A DNA stretch of 39,475 nucleotides from Terrimicrobiaceae bacterium (GTDB lineage Bacteria > Verrucomicrobiota > Verrucomicrobiia > Chthoniobacterales > Terrimicrobiaceae): contig JAJTZA010000057.1 in NCBI GenBank assembly GCA_021463905.1, positions 1 through 39,475 of the forward strand, read 5' to 3'. The notes under the pieces are model-generated. The model did no database searches. It was given only the letters and a program-made list of their open reading frames with translations, and was not told the DNA's origin. Of this stretch, positions 16,304 to 23,406 are shown piece after piece; position 1 is the stretch's first letter, and each line of letters starts with the position of its first letter. A program made the translations under genes and the position numbers.

Positions 16304-17305
16304 GTGACGAACGATCCCTTTGGCGGATGGAAGGAGGCACGGCAGACGTATCTGCTGGCGTGCCTGCTCACCGGGAACGAAGAAAGCGCCTCGAAGGTTC
16401 TTCTGGAATCTGTCGGCGAAGTCTCCTCCCACCCGGAAGGCTCTGAACCCGCAAAAAAATCCCGCCTCCTTTTGGCGGCGGTGCGTCGTCGTGCATTGCG
16501 CGCCCCTTCCGGGAACGAGCTGCCTCCCGTGCTTGCCGAGCTGCGTCAACACGCGGAGCCGGGGCGCTCGCTCGTTCTGCTGGACGAGTTGGGGCTTCTC
16601 TCGGGGGATGAGGCCGCCGCGTTGCTGGGCATGAATCCCGTTGCCGCGCAGACCGCAGCGGCGGCCCTTCGCGAGGCCATTCCAGACCCCTCGGCCCTGC
16701 GACAGGAACTCGATGCGCTCGCCCCCAGCCCCTCTCCGGAATGTAGCACCGCTCTCGAAAAGCTCGCCCGGGAAGGCGGCGTTTCCAAGGCAAAAAACCC
16801 GGCGATGTGGGCGGTCATCGTCGCCCTGGTGCTTCTGGCTGGGCTGGTGGCATGGCAGCTCACCGGACGCGCGGGTGTTTTTCCTGACGAAGCACTCAAA
16901 ATCCTCGAGACAGCCCGAAAGTCCGGGCCGGAAAGTTTTTCCCCTGTGGAGATCAAGGCGGGTGCGCTTCCTGACTGGTTTGCGATGCAGGGGATTGACG
17001 GGCTTTCCATCCCTCCCGCTCTCTCGGGTCTCGATGCGGTGGGCGTTCGCGTCTTTCAGCATGAAGGTGAGACCATTGCCCAAATGGCCATCCTCGACCA
17101 GGAACGCCGCCTCTACCTCATCGCGTTTCCCGCCGCTCCATTTGGCATCCACGGCCTCCCGGCCAATGGCTGGCAAACAGCCACCACGGGACGCTTTGTT
17201 TCCGCCATCACCGAGCGCGATGGCATGTGCCTCGCCATCACCTTCCGCGGCAACGAGAAGGACATGAAAACCTTCCTCGACAGCCTCGGACGCAAAAACC
17301 TCTAA
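16304..17305 (+). CDS. Sigma-factor-like N-terminal region fused to a transmembrane segment and an outer domain
   Basis: I do not recognise a named family for this 333-aa protein. Residues 12-40 look like a degenerate ECF sigma region 2 helix. Residues 88-124 read as a sigma region 4-type helix-turn-helix: a Leu-rich helix, Leu-Ser-Gly-Asp-Glu-Ala-Ala-Ala-Leu-Leu-Gly-Met, then a second helix ending Ala-Leu-Arg-Glu-Ala. A single transmembrane segment follows at about 168-187, then a ~145-residue extracytoplasmic part resembling the sensor side of anti-sigma proteins. The HTH is Ala-rich and lacks the usual basic recognition residues, so DNA binding may be lost. No ECF sigma gene is adjacent. 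The GTG start is chosen from promoter spacing. Confidence 0.6.
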   Translation: MTNDPFGGWKEARQTYLLACLLTGNEESASKVLLESVGEVSSHPEGSEPAKKSRLLLAAVRRRALRAPSGNELPPVLAELRQHAEPGRSLVLLDELGLLSGDEAAALLGMNPVAAQTAAAALREAIPDPSALRQELDALAPSPSPECSTALEKLAREGGVSKAKNPAMWAVIVALVLLAGLVAWQLTGRAGVFPDEALKILETARKSGPESFSPVEIKAGALPDWFAMQGIDGLSIPPALSGLDAVGVRVFQHEGETIAQMAILDQERRLYLIAFPAAPFGIHGLPANGWQTATTGRFVSAITERDGMCLAITFRGNEKDMKTFLDSLGRKNL

Positions 17306-17314
17306 CCGGTGCTC

Positions 17315-17587
17315 CTATCCGCCCGCGATGGCCGGGACGATGCTGATTTCATCGGTGGCGCTGACCGGAGTGGCCTTCTCCTGAAGGAAACGAATGTCCT
17401 CATCGTTGAGGAAAATATTGACGAAGCGCCGGACCTGGCCCTGCTCGTCGCAGATACGCTCGCCCAACCCGGGAAAAGCAGCATCCAGATTCTGGAGGAT
17501 TTCGCCGATGGTCGAGCCGGCGGTTTCGACGAGTTCTTTCTCGCCGGTGAGTTTTCGAAGCGGTGTGGGAATGCGAACGGATGGCAT
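17315..17587 (-). CDS. MoaD/ThiS-family ubiquitin-like sulfur-carrier protein
   Basis: This 90-aa beta-grasp protein ends exactly in Ala-Gly-Gly, the C-terminus that is adenylated and thiocarboxylated in MoaD, ThiS and CysO. The pattern Pro-Thr-Pro-Leu-Arg-Lys-Leu-Thr near the N-terminus and Phe-Val-Asn-Ile-Phe-Leu-Asn-Asp-Glu-Asp-Ile-Arg in the middle match MoaD-like carriers. It lies 30 nt downstream of the threonine-synthase-like gene, in the same direction and behind the same SAM-I riboswitch. It therefore probably delivers sulfur to the partner enzyme rather than to molybdopterin or thiazole. No MoeB/ThiF-type activating enzyme or Mec-type protease is adjacent, so activation must be supplied elsewhere. 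Confidence 0.9.
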   Translation of the reverse strand: MPSVRIPTPLRKLTGEKELVETAGSTIGEILQNLDAAFPGLGERICDEQGQVRRFVNIFLNDEDIRFLQEKATPVSATDEISIVPAIAGG

Positions 17588-17617
17588 ATTGTTTGTTTGG
17601 TTGGTTGTTGATAAAAA

Positions 17618-18877
17618 TTATGCGGGCAGGAGTTCGTCCGCAAGGAGGGTCTCGAACTCCCGCAGACTGGGTTTGATCAGGCGGGGCTCGCCGCATTTTT
17701 CCGCAACAGCCTCAGCCGTCTTGAGTCCATGGCCGGTGATGCAGAGGACGATGCTCTCCTCGCGCGGGATGTTTCCGCCTTCGATGAGTTTCTTTGCGCA
17801 GGCCACGGTGACTCCCCCAGCCGTTTCGGCAAAAATCCCCTCCTGCTCGGCCAGCAGACGAATGCCTTCGATGACCTCCTCATCGGTGCAATCCTCGGCG
17901 AAGCCGCCCGTCTCCTTCATGGAGCGGATCGCGTAGTAACCGTCGGCAGGCGTCCCAATGGCCAGGGATTTGGCGATGGTATCGGGCTTGGGGACCGGCT
18001 TGACGATGTCGGCCCCTTTTTTCATTGCGGTGCTGATCGGCGCACACCCACTGGCCTGTGCGCCATGAACTGAAAACGGCTGCTCGTCCAAAAGCCCCAC
18101 CTGAATCAGCTCGCGGTAGGCCTTGTGAATTTTGGTGAGGAGCGACCCACTGGCCATCGGAATGACCGTGTGGCGCGGCAGCTTCCAGCCCAACTGCTCG
18201 GCAATCTCGAATCCCTGGGTCTTGGAACCCTCCGCGTAATAGGGACGCAGGTTCACATTGACAAACCCCCACCCGTATTTTCCCGCGATTTCCGAACACA
18301 GACGATTCACCTGATCGTAGGGGCCATGAATGCCAATGACGTTGGTTCCATACACCAGCGAATTGAGAACTTTATTGCGTTCGAGATCAGCAGGGATCAG
18401 GACATAACTGCGCAGACCCGCCGAAGCGGCATTGGCCGCCACCGAGTTGGCCAGATTCCCGGTCGAGGCACAGGCCACCACGGAAAATCCCAGCTCGCAG
18501 GCGCGGCTCAACGCCACCGACACCACACGGTCTTTGAAGGAAAGGGTCGGATAGTTGACCGTGTCGTTTTTAATGTACAACTCCCTGACGCCGAGGGCCT
18601 CCGCGAGGCGTTTTGCGCGTACCAGCGGAGTGAATCCCACCTGTGCTCCCACCGTGGAGGAGCCATCAATGGGCAGCAGCTCGCGGTAACGCCACATCGT
18701 TTGCGGGCGGGCTGCAATGGCCTCGCGGCTGATGCTCGCGGCAATCGCTTCGTAATCGTAGGCCGCTTCCAACGGGCCAAAGTCAAATTCGCAAATATGA
18801 ATAGCCTCCTTGGGATAGAGGCGTCCACATTCGCGGCATTTCAAATTCGAGAAGAAGGGTCTGTTTTCGTCGCTCAT
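17618..18877 (-). CDS. thrC: Threonine-synthase-like PLP enzyme under SAM-I riboswitch control
   Basis: This fold-type II PLP enzyme (419 aa) has the lysine motif Leu-Ser-Phe-Lys115-Asp-Arg, a phosphate loop Ala-Ser-Thr-Gly-Asn-Leu-Ala, and Gly-Thr-Pro-Ala-Asp. It most resembles threonine synthases that convert O-phosphohomoserine to threonine. An N-terminal zinc-ribbon-like segment has Cys14, Cys17 and Cys29, but the usual fourth Cys is absent. Two contextual facts are odd for a threonine enzyme: a SAM-I riboswitch in its leader, and a sulfur carrier as the next gene. It may be a true ThrC, or a paralogue doing thiocarboxylate-dependent sulfhydrylation toward homocysteine or cysteine. There is no Shine-Dalgarno sequence before the ATG at 18877. 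No other thr genes are near. Confidence 0.85.
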   Translation of the reverse strand: MSDENRPFFSNLKCRECGRLYPKEAIHICEFDFGPLEAAYDYEAIAASISREAIAARPQTMWRYRELLPIDGSSTVGAQVGFTPLVRAKRLAEALGVRELYIKNDTVNYPTLSFKDRVVSVALSRACELGFSVVACASTGNLANSVAANAASAGLRSYVLIPADLERNKVLNSLVYGTNVIGIHGPYDQVNRLCSEIAGKYGWGFVNVNLRPYYAEGSKTQGFEIAEQLGWKLPRHTVIPMASGSLLTKIHKAYRELIQVGLLDEQPFSVHGAQASGCAPISTAMKKGADIVKPVPKPDTIAKSLAIGTPADGYYAIRSMKETGGFAEDCTDEEVIEGIRLLAEQEGIFAETAGGVTVACAKKLIEGGNIPREESIVLCITGHGLKTAEAVAEKCGEPRLIKPSLREFETLLADELLPA

Positions 18878-18963
18878 CAGTTTGTGGTTGTTTGGGTCTC
18901 ATCAAGAGGGACAGGAGAAAACCCGGGCGACAATTTCGGCCTGGCAAAACTTGGCAAGCCGTT

Positions 18964-19096
18964 CTCATCTGTCCCGGGAAGCGCCTTGCGGCCTCTCCTG
19001 GCTGGATTTGGCACCTTGCCCCCGCGCGTCTCCAAGGAAACTTGCGGGCGGTTGCCGTGGCTTCGTCGGGCCAGTCCCTCCACCACTCTTGATAAG
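18964..19096 (-). ncRNA. SAM-I (S-box) riboswitch aptamer
   Basis: Read on the minus strand, this leader has the S-box signature in order. P1 5' strand CUUAUC (19096-19091) is followed by AAGAG, GGUGGAGGGACUGGCCC, GA-GAAGCC, GGCAACC, a variable stem with its return, AAGGUGCCAAAUCC, and P1 3' strand GAUGAG (18969-18964). The motif set is specific to the SAM-I class, which binds S-adenosylmethionine and normally shuts off methionine/cysteine genes. The aptamer ends 86 nt before the threonine-synthase-like start. I find no classical terminator with a U-run in those 86 nt. Instead, two segments at 18898-18921 can pair with the aptamer's own 5' and 3' strands. Confidence 0.93.
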
Positions 19097-19104
19097 ATGC
19101 GGAC

Positions 19105-19133
19105 ACCCTCGGGCGCAATGGCCCGGTTGTCAA
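19105..19133 (-). promoter_or_regulatory. Promoter of the SAM-riboswitch leader
   Basis: A perfect -35 TTGACA (19128-19133, minus strand) is followed by a 17-nt spacer and a weak -10-like GAGGGT (19105-19110). The predicted start, around 19098, coincides with the 5' edge of the aptamer, which supports the call. The promoter sits directly after the tadA stop at 19138. Confidence 0.5.
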
Positions 19134-19137
19134 GACG

Positions 19138-19644
19138 TCATTTTTCCGCCCGGCGGGTCGCAAAAAAATCGCGGAGCAATGCGGCGGACTCGGCGGCGCG
19201 GACGCCGCCTGTGATCTCGCAGCGGTGGTTGAGGCCGGGCATTTGGAGGAGATTGAGGAGGCCGCCCGCCGCCCCTCCCCGGGGGTCGGGGCAGCCAAAA
19301 ATGATCCGTCGGAGACGGGCGTGAATCATGGCACCTGCGCACATCGGGCAGGGTTCCTTGGTCACGTAAAGGTCGCAGTCGGTCAGTCGCCAGTCCCCAA
19401 CCGCATGTTCCGCCATGGTGATTGCGAGCATTTCCGCGTGAGCGGTGGCGTCCTTGAGCATTTCCACCTGATTCCACGCCCGCGCGAGGATTTCTCCGTC
19501 ACGCACAATGACCGCTCCCACCGGCACCTCATCCGCCGCACGCGCTTTCGCCGCCTGACGCAACGCCTCGTCCATCCACCGCAGATCCTCCCCGACCTCC
19601 ATGAACCCGCTCCAATCGCTCTTGTCCTCGCTCAAGCCGTACAT
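19138..19644 (-). CDS. tadA: tRNA-specific adenosine deaminase
   Basis: TadA (168 aa) deaminates A34 to inosine in tRNA-Arg(ACG). The zinc/catalytic motifs are His-Ala-Glu-Met and Glu-Pro-Cys-Pro-Met-Cys-Ala-Gly-Ala-Met-Ile-His-Ala-Arg, followed by Arg-Ile-Ile-Phe-Gly-Cys-Pro-Asp-Pro. Compared with E. coli TadA the N-terminus is slightly extended. A promoter-like TTGTTT - 17 nt - TTTAAA (19644-19672) overlaps the ATG at 19644 and ends 8 nt before an in-frame TTG at 19635. The true start could therefore be that TTG or the ATG at about residue 15. The SAM-riboswitch promoter begins right after its stop. Confidence 0.93.
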   Translation of the reverse strand: MYGLSEDKSDWSGFMEVGEDLRWMDEALRQAAKARAADEVPVGAVIVRDGEILARAWNQVEMLKDATAHAEMLAITMAEHAVGDWRLTDCDLYVTKEPCPMCAGAMIHARLRRIIFGCPDPRGGAAGGLLNLLQMPGLNHRCEITGGVRAAESAALLRDFFATRRAEK

Positions 19645-19696
19645 TTAAACCCGGAAGCCTTCGGGGAAACAAGCGGGATTCGCACCAGTTTCTCCC

Positions 19697-19724
19697 TTGC
19701 ATCACAACAAATAATTTCTAGCAT
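19697..19724 (+). promoter_or_regulatory. Promoter of the secreted VOC gene (predicted leaderless)
   Basis: TTGCAT at 19697-19702, a 16-nt A/T-rich spacer and TAGCAT at 19719-19724 end 6 nt before the ATG at 19731. No ribosome-binding site lies between them. Confidence 0.5.
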
Positions 19725-19730
19725 GACGCC

Positions 19731-20360
19731 ATGAAACTTCCTGTGCATATCGTGTTGTTTTGTGCGCTCAGCCTGCCGCTCCTGGCAAAGCCGAAACCCA
19801 CCCCCACTTCCATTCCCCCGCTTTCGCAAAAAAATCCGCAACCATCACCAGCCCCCGCGCAGGGAATACCTGCACCCTCCCCCGCCCCGCTTTCTCCTCC
19901 CAGTCAGCAGGCGCAAAAAAACGGACTCTCTCCGGCCTCCCTGTCACCTACCAACCCGGAAGCCTCACCGACACCGGAACTCACTCCGGTCATCCGCCCC
20001 CAGATTGTGGATGCCATCCCGACGCTGAGCGTCTCCGACCTCGCCCGCTCGGCAAAGTTCTACGCTTCGCGCCTTGGATTTGCGGTGTTGCTGACCACCG
20101 GGTCTGATTACATGGCTGTGGGTCGGGACGCGGTGGAAATCGGGCTGGTCACATTCAAGGGCCGCTCGCCCGCCAATCGCGGCTCGTGCTATGTGAAGGT
20201 GAGCGGGATTGACGCGCTCCGCGAGGAGTTCAAGGTGCGCGGTGTGAATGTGACCTCCGAATTGCAGACCAAGCCGTCGCGCATGCGCGAGTTCACCGTA
20301 CTCGATCCCGACGAAAACACGCTCATCTTTGGCGAATACGTCGGCAAGGCGCAACCCTGA
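19731..20360 (+). CDS. Exported VOC/glyoxalase-fold protein with a proline-rich linker
   Basis: This 209-aa protein has three parts. Residues 1-19 form a signal peptide ending Leu-Pro-Leu-Leu-Ala. Residues 20-87 are a low-complexity Pro/Ser/Thr/Gln linker. Residues 90-205 are a VOC-fold (glyoxalase/bleomycin-resistance-type) domain beginning Ala-Ile-Pro-Thr-Leu-Ser-Val-Ser-Asp-Leu and ending Val-Leu-Asp-Pro-Asp-Glu-Asn-Thr-Leu-Ile-Phe-Gly-Glu. VOC domains are usually cytoplasmic, so export on a flexible stalk is unusual. The ligand is unknown. The gene converges on DUF2062 with 3 nt between stops. Confidence 0.8.
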   Translation: MKLPVHIVLFCALSLPLLAKPKPTPTSIPPLSQKNPQPSPAPAQGIPAPSPAPLSPPSQQAQKNGLSPASLSPTNPEASPTPELTPVIRPQIVDAIPTLSVSDLARSAKFYASRLGFAVLLTTGSDYMAVGRDAVEIGLVTFKGRSPANRGSCYVKVSGIDALREEFKVRGVNVTSELQTKPSRMREFTVLDPDENTLIFGEYVGKAQP

Positions 20361-20363
20361 GCC

Positions 20364-20909
20364 TCAGGGTTTCTCATCCGGCGGAGGTGGCTTTTTCTCC
20401 GGCCCCGGCCATTTCCAGTGGAAAACATCCCATGCCCAGAGCGCGAGCGGGTAGGACACGAGGGCACCCAGAACCGCCGAAGCCAACACCCCCACAAAGA
20501 TAGGCAGCGGGGATTTGGCGAGCATTTCCATGAAATCGCCTGTGGGGGGTGCCTTGCCAACACTCCCGAGAAGGAATGAACCAAGGGTGTATTGGCCAAA
20601 AAAGATGACGGCAAACGTGGCGGGATTGCTCAGCCATGTGCCCACAATGGCCGCAGGAATGTTGACCCGCAAAAAAAATGCACAGCTCGCAGCAATGAGC
20701 ATCTGCATCGGAACGGGAAACATCCCCACCACAATGCCCAGTGCCGCGCCCGCAGCAACCCGCTCCCGGCGGGGCTTCCACATCTCCTCACGGAACAGCC
20801 GATCCCCCAGCCTGCGGTGCAGCCATGACCCACGCAGATGCTTCAGCCGCGGAAGCCGCCGAATGAGCGCCCCAAATCGCCCGCGCCTCCATTCCCGAAG
20901 ACGTCTCAT
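20364..20909 (-). CDS. DUF2062 domain membrane protein
   Basis: This DUF2062-family integral membrane protein (181 aa) has a strongly basic N-terminus with several Arg-Arg pairs. The family core contains Ala-Ala-Gly-Ala-Ala-Leu-Gly-Ile-Val-Val-Gly-Met-Phe-Pro and Trp-Leu-Ser-Asn-Pro-Ala-Thr. About three membrane segments are visible, plus a Pro/Lys-rich C-terminus. Its function is unknown. The ATG at 20909 has a strong GGAGG about 8 nt upstream, so the longer frame from 20945 is rejected. The gene is divergent from glnB. Confidence 0.85.
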   Translation of the reverse strand: MRRLREWRRGRFGALIRRLPRLKHLRGSWLHRRLGDRLFREEMWKPRRERVAAGAALGIVVGMFPVPMQMLIAASCAFFLRVNIPAAIVGTWLSNPATFAVIFFGQYTLGSFLLGSVGKAPPTGDFMEMLAKSPLPIFVGVLASAVLGALVSYPLALWAWDVFHWKWPGPEKKPPPPDEKP

Positions 20910-20938
20910 GCGACCCCCTCCAAAATAAATTTCCCTGC

Positions 20939-21314
<376 letters not shown>

Positions 21315-21350
21315 TCCCTCCCTGAACTTTGGCGTGGCAAAGCCATCGCA

Positions 21351-22190
21351 ATGAACTGGTGGCAGTCTCTCATTATTGGCCTCGTCGAGGGGTTCACCGA
21401 GTACCTGCCCGTCAGCTCGACCGGGCATATTCTATTAACTCAGCGGCTCCTGGGCATTGAGTCATCGGCAGCGGCGGACGCCTTCGCCATTTGCGTACAG
21501 GGCGGCGCGATTGTCGCGGTGCTGGGTCTGTACTTCCGGCGCGTGCGCGAGATGGGCCTCGGACTGCTCGGCAGGAATCCCGAAGGAGCGCGCCTCGCAT
21601 CGGGCATCGTGACGGCATTCCTGCCCGCAGCCGTGATCGGACTGCTCATCGAGAAACATATCAAACACTACCTTTTCGGAGCGGAATATGATCTCTGGCC
21701 GGTGGTCACCGCGTGGCTCGTGGGCGGGATTTTTATTCTGGCTGTTTCTTTCTCAAAAATGGGGAGGCACTCCCGGAGTGCCGGTCTGTCCCTCGACAGC
21801 CTGACATGGAAGATGGCTGTCGGGATCGGTCTGGCGCAGTGTGTGGCCATGTGGCCTGGAGTGAGCCGCAGTCTGATGACGATTGTGGGTGGTGTCCTGG
21901 CCGGGTTGAGTCTGCCCGCAGCCGTCGAATTCAGCTTCCTTCTGGGCGTGGTCACTCTGGGTGCGGCCACGGCTTACGATGCGCTCCGGCACGGTCAGGA
22001 AATGCTGGCGGCCTACGGCCCCCTCCCGCTCTTCCTGGGATTCTTCACCGCCTGGCTGGGAGCGGTGGTGGCCGTCCGCTGGATGGTGCGTTTTTTGAAT
22101 ACCCACGGCCTGCAAGTCTTTGGCTATTACCGCATCGTTCTCGCGATCATCGTGGGTGGATTGCTTCTCGGCGGGTTTCTGCGCGCCTAA
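21351..22190 (+). CDS. uppP: Undecaprenyl-diphosphatase
   Basis: UppP/BacA (279 aa) dephosphorylates undecaprenyl pyrophosphate to recycle the lipid carrier for cell-wall synthesis. The catalytic Glu-Gly-Phe-Thr-Glu-Tyr-Leu-Pro-Val-Ser-Ser-Thr-Gly-His lies at residues 13-26, and Pro-Gly-Val-Ser-Arg-Ser near 170. About eight hydrophobic segments fit the family. It is an integral membrane enzyme acting at the outer face. It probably shares a transcript with the next gene, which starts 4 nt after its stop. Confidence 0.96.
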   Translation: MNWWQSLIIGLVEGFTEYLPVSSTGHILLTQRLLGIESSAAADAFAICVQGGAIVAVLGLYFRRVREMGLGLLGRNPEGARLASGIVTAFLPAAVIGLLIEKHIKHYLFGAEYDLWPVVTAWLVGGIFILAVSFSKMGRHSRSAGLSLDSLTWKMAVGIGLAQCVAMWPGVSRSLMTIVGGVLAGLSLPAAVEFSFLLGVVTLGAATAYDALRHGQEMLAAYGPLPLFLGFFTAWLGAVVAVRWMVRFLNTHGLQVFGYYRIVLAIIVGGLLLGGFLRA

Positions 22191-22194
22191 AGAC

Positions 22195-22608
22195 ATGGAG
22201 GCTTCGCTTATCACGCCAGACATTCAGGCCAGTGTTCTTTGCGAGGATGTCCGGCAGGAAGTCAGCGGCAGCCAGACGCTGGTGGGCGTCATCAACGCCA
22301 TTCCCGCGCCCGTTGTTCCCATCGGCGTCTTCAAATTGTGCCTGTGGACGCGCTGGTGTGGCGGTCTCGGAGAGTTCGAACAACAGTCGCTCATCCTAAA
22401 CTGCGAAGACGAAAAGCCACTGGCCACGGCCACCATCAAGTTTCAACTTCCTTCGCTGGAGGCCCATGCCACCAACGTCCATGTTTTTGGAGGCGTGCAA
22501 TTTCCATGCCACGGCCTCCACCACGTGGAGATTCGTCTGGACAATCAGCTCCGGCTTCGGTTTCCCCTGCCGGTTGTGCCGGTGCAAACCGCGCAGACGC
22601 CGGAGTAG
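22195..22608 (+). CDS. Hypothetical protein, DUF6941-like
   Basis: This 137-aa cytoplasmic protein is rich in beta strands. The pattern Leu-Cys-Glu-Asp-Val-Arg ... Gly-Ser-Gln-Thr-Leu-Val-Gly-Val, a central pair of Trp/Cys-containing strands, and a closing Pro-Gly-like/His-x-Val-Glu-Ile-Arg-Leu-Asp-Asn strand resemble the DUF6941 family. That is from memory and not checked. No enzymatic motif is seen. It starts 4 nt after uppP and converges on tatC with 9 nt between stops. The upstream extension of the frame to 22120 overlaps uppP and is rejected. Confidence 0.65.
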   Translation: MEASLITPDIQASVLCEDVRQEVSGSQTLVGVINAIPAPVVPIGVFKLCLWTRWCGGLGEFEQQSLILNCEDEKPLATATIKFQLPSLEAHATNVHVFGGVQFPCHGLHHVEIRLDNQLRLRFPLPVVPVQTAQTPE

Positions 22609-22617
22609 AATGTCGCG

Positions 22618-23397
22618 TCAGTCGCAGTCCACAACCCGTTTGGGACGGTCGAGGAGACGCGCGATCAGGATGCACAGCTCGTAGAGCAGGTACATCGGCC
22701 CGCCCATCAGGGCGAGGGTGAGAACGTCGGAGGTCGGCGTGATCACCGCTGCCGCGATAAAAATGACGACCAACGCGAACGCCCGGGAGCGCTTCAGCGT
22801 CGCGGTATCCAGGATGCCCAGCTTCACCAGGAGGAGCACGACCAACGGAAGCTCGAAGGCCAGACCAAAGGCAATGGTCATCTGCGTGGCAAAGGAGTAG
22901 TACTCGCGCACCGTCCACGTCGGCTGCCAGTGCATCGCCTTCGCATCGAGAAAGAAAAATGCGAGTGCCTGGGGCAGGACGACAAAATAGCAAAAGGCCA
23001 CGCCGAGCAGAAACAGGCCAAACCCCGCTCCGGCAATGGGCAGCAGGATGCGCTTTTCTCCCGGATGCAGCGCGGGCAGAAGGAACCTGGCCAGAAAGTA
23101 CAGAATCGCCGGAAACGCCAGAATCAACCCACCGTAAAATGCCAGCTCGAAGGAAATGGTGAAGGAGTCGGCCACGCCGAGCGATTGCAGATTTGCGGCG
23201 CGATCCGGCGCCACCTCGGCCAGGGGACGCTGCACAATCGAGGCCAATGTGCCCCGAAAGGCAAAGCAGAGGATCATGGCGATCCCCAAAGCCGCACCGA
23301 TGCGGATGAGCAGATGCCGCAGATCTTCGAGATGTTCAAGCAGCGGTTTGGGATCATCCGGCGACTCGCGAAACTCAAACAACCTGTGAAGATTCAT
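22618..23397 (-). CDS. tatC: Sec-independent protein translocase TatC
   Basis: TatC (259 aa) is the twin-arginine signal-peptide receptor in the inner membrane. The N-terminal Leu-Leu-Glu-His-Leu-Glu-Asp-Leu-Arg is the conserved cytoplasmic motif, and six hydrophobic segments follow. Conserved Phe-x-Leu-Ala-Phe-x-x-Glu-Leu-Pro occurs in the fourth to fifth segment region. tatA/tatB are not adjacent. It lies 9 nt downstream of argH on the same strand and is probably co-transcribed with it. Confidence 0.95.
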   Translation of the reverse strand: MNLHRLFEFRESPDDPKPLLEHLEDLRHLLIRIGAALGIAMILCFAFRGTLASIVQRPLAEVAPDRAANLQSLGVADSFTISFELAFYGGLILAFPAILYFLARFLLPALHPGEKRILLPIAGAGFGLFLLGVAFCYFVVLPQALAFFFLDAKAMHWQPTWTVREYYSFATQMTIAFGLAFELPLVVLLLVKLGILDTATLKRSRAFALVVIFIAAAVITPTSDVLTLALMGGPMYLLYELCILIARLLDRPKRVVDCD

Positions 23398-23406
23398 GAA
23401 GGCGGT

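Noticed and set aside
15353-17176. 607-codon minus-strand open frame
   Set aside because: It spans antisense to two unrelated plus-strand genes, including a clear MBL-fold enzyme; it has shadow composition and no domain.
18878-18963. Classical intrinsic terminator after the SAM aptamer
   Set aside because: A 7-bp hairpin (CGGCUUG/CAGGCCG) exists but is followed by AAAUUGUC rather than a U-run, so I do not call a terminator.
18125-19324. 399-codon plus-strand open frame
   Set aside because: It runs antisense through the threonine-synthase-like gene, the SAM riboswitch and part of tadA, which cannot all be coincidental.
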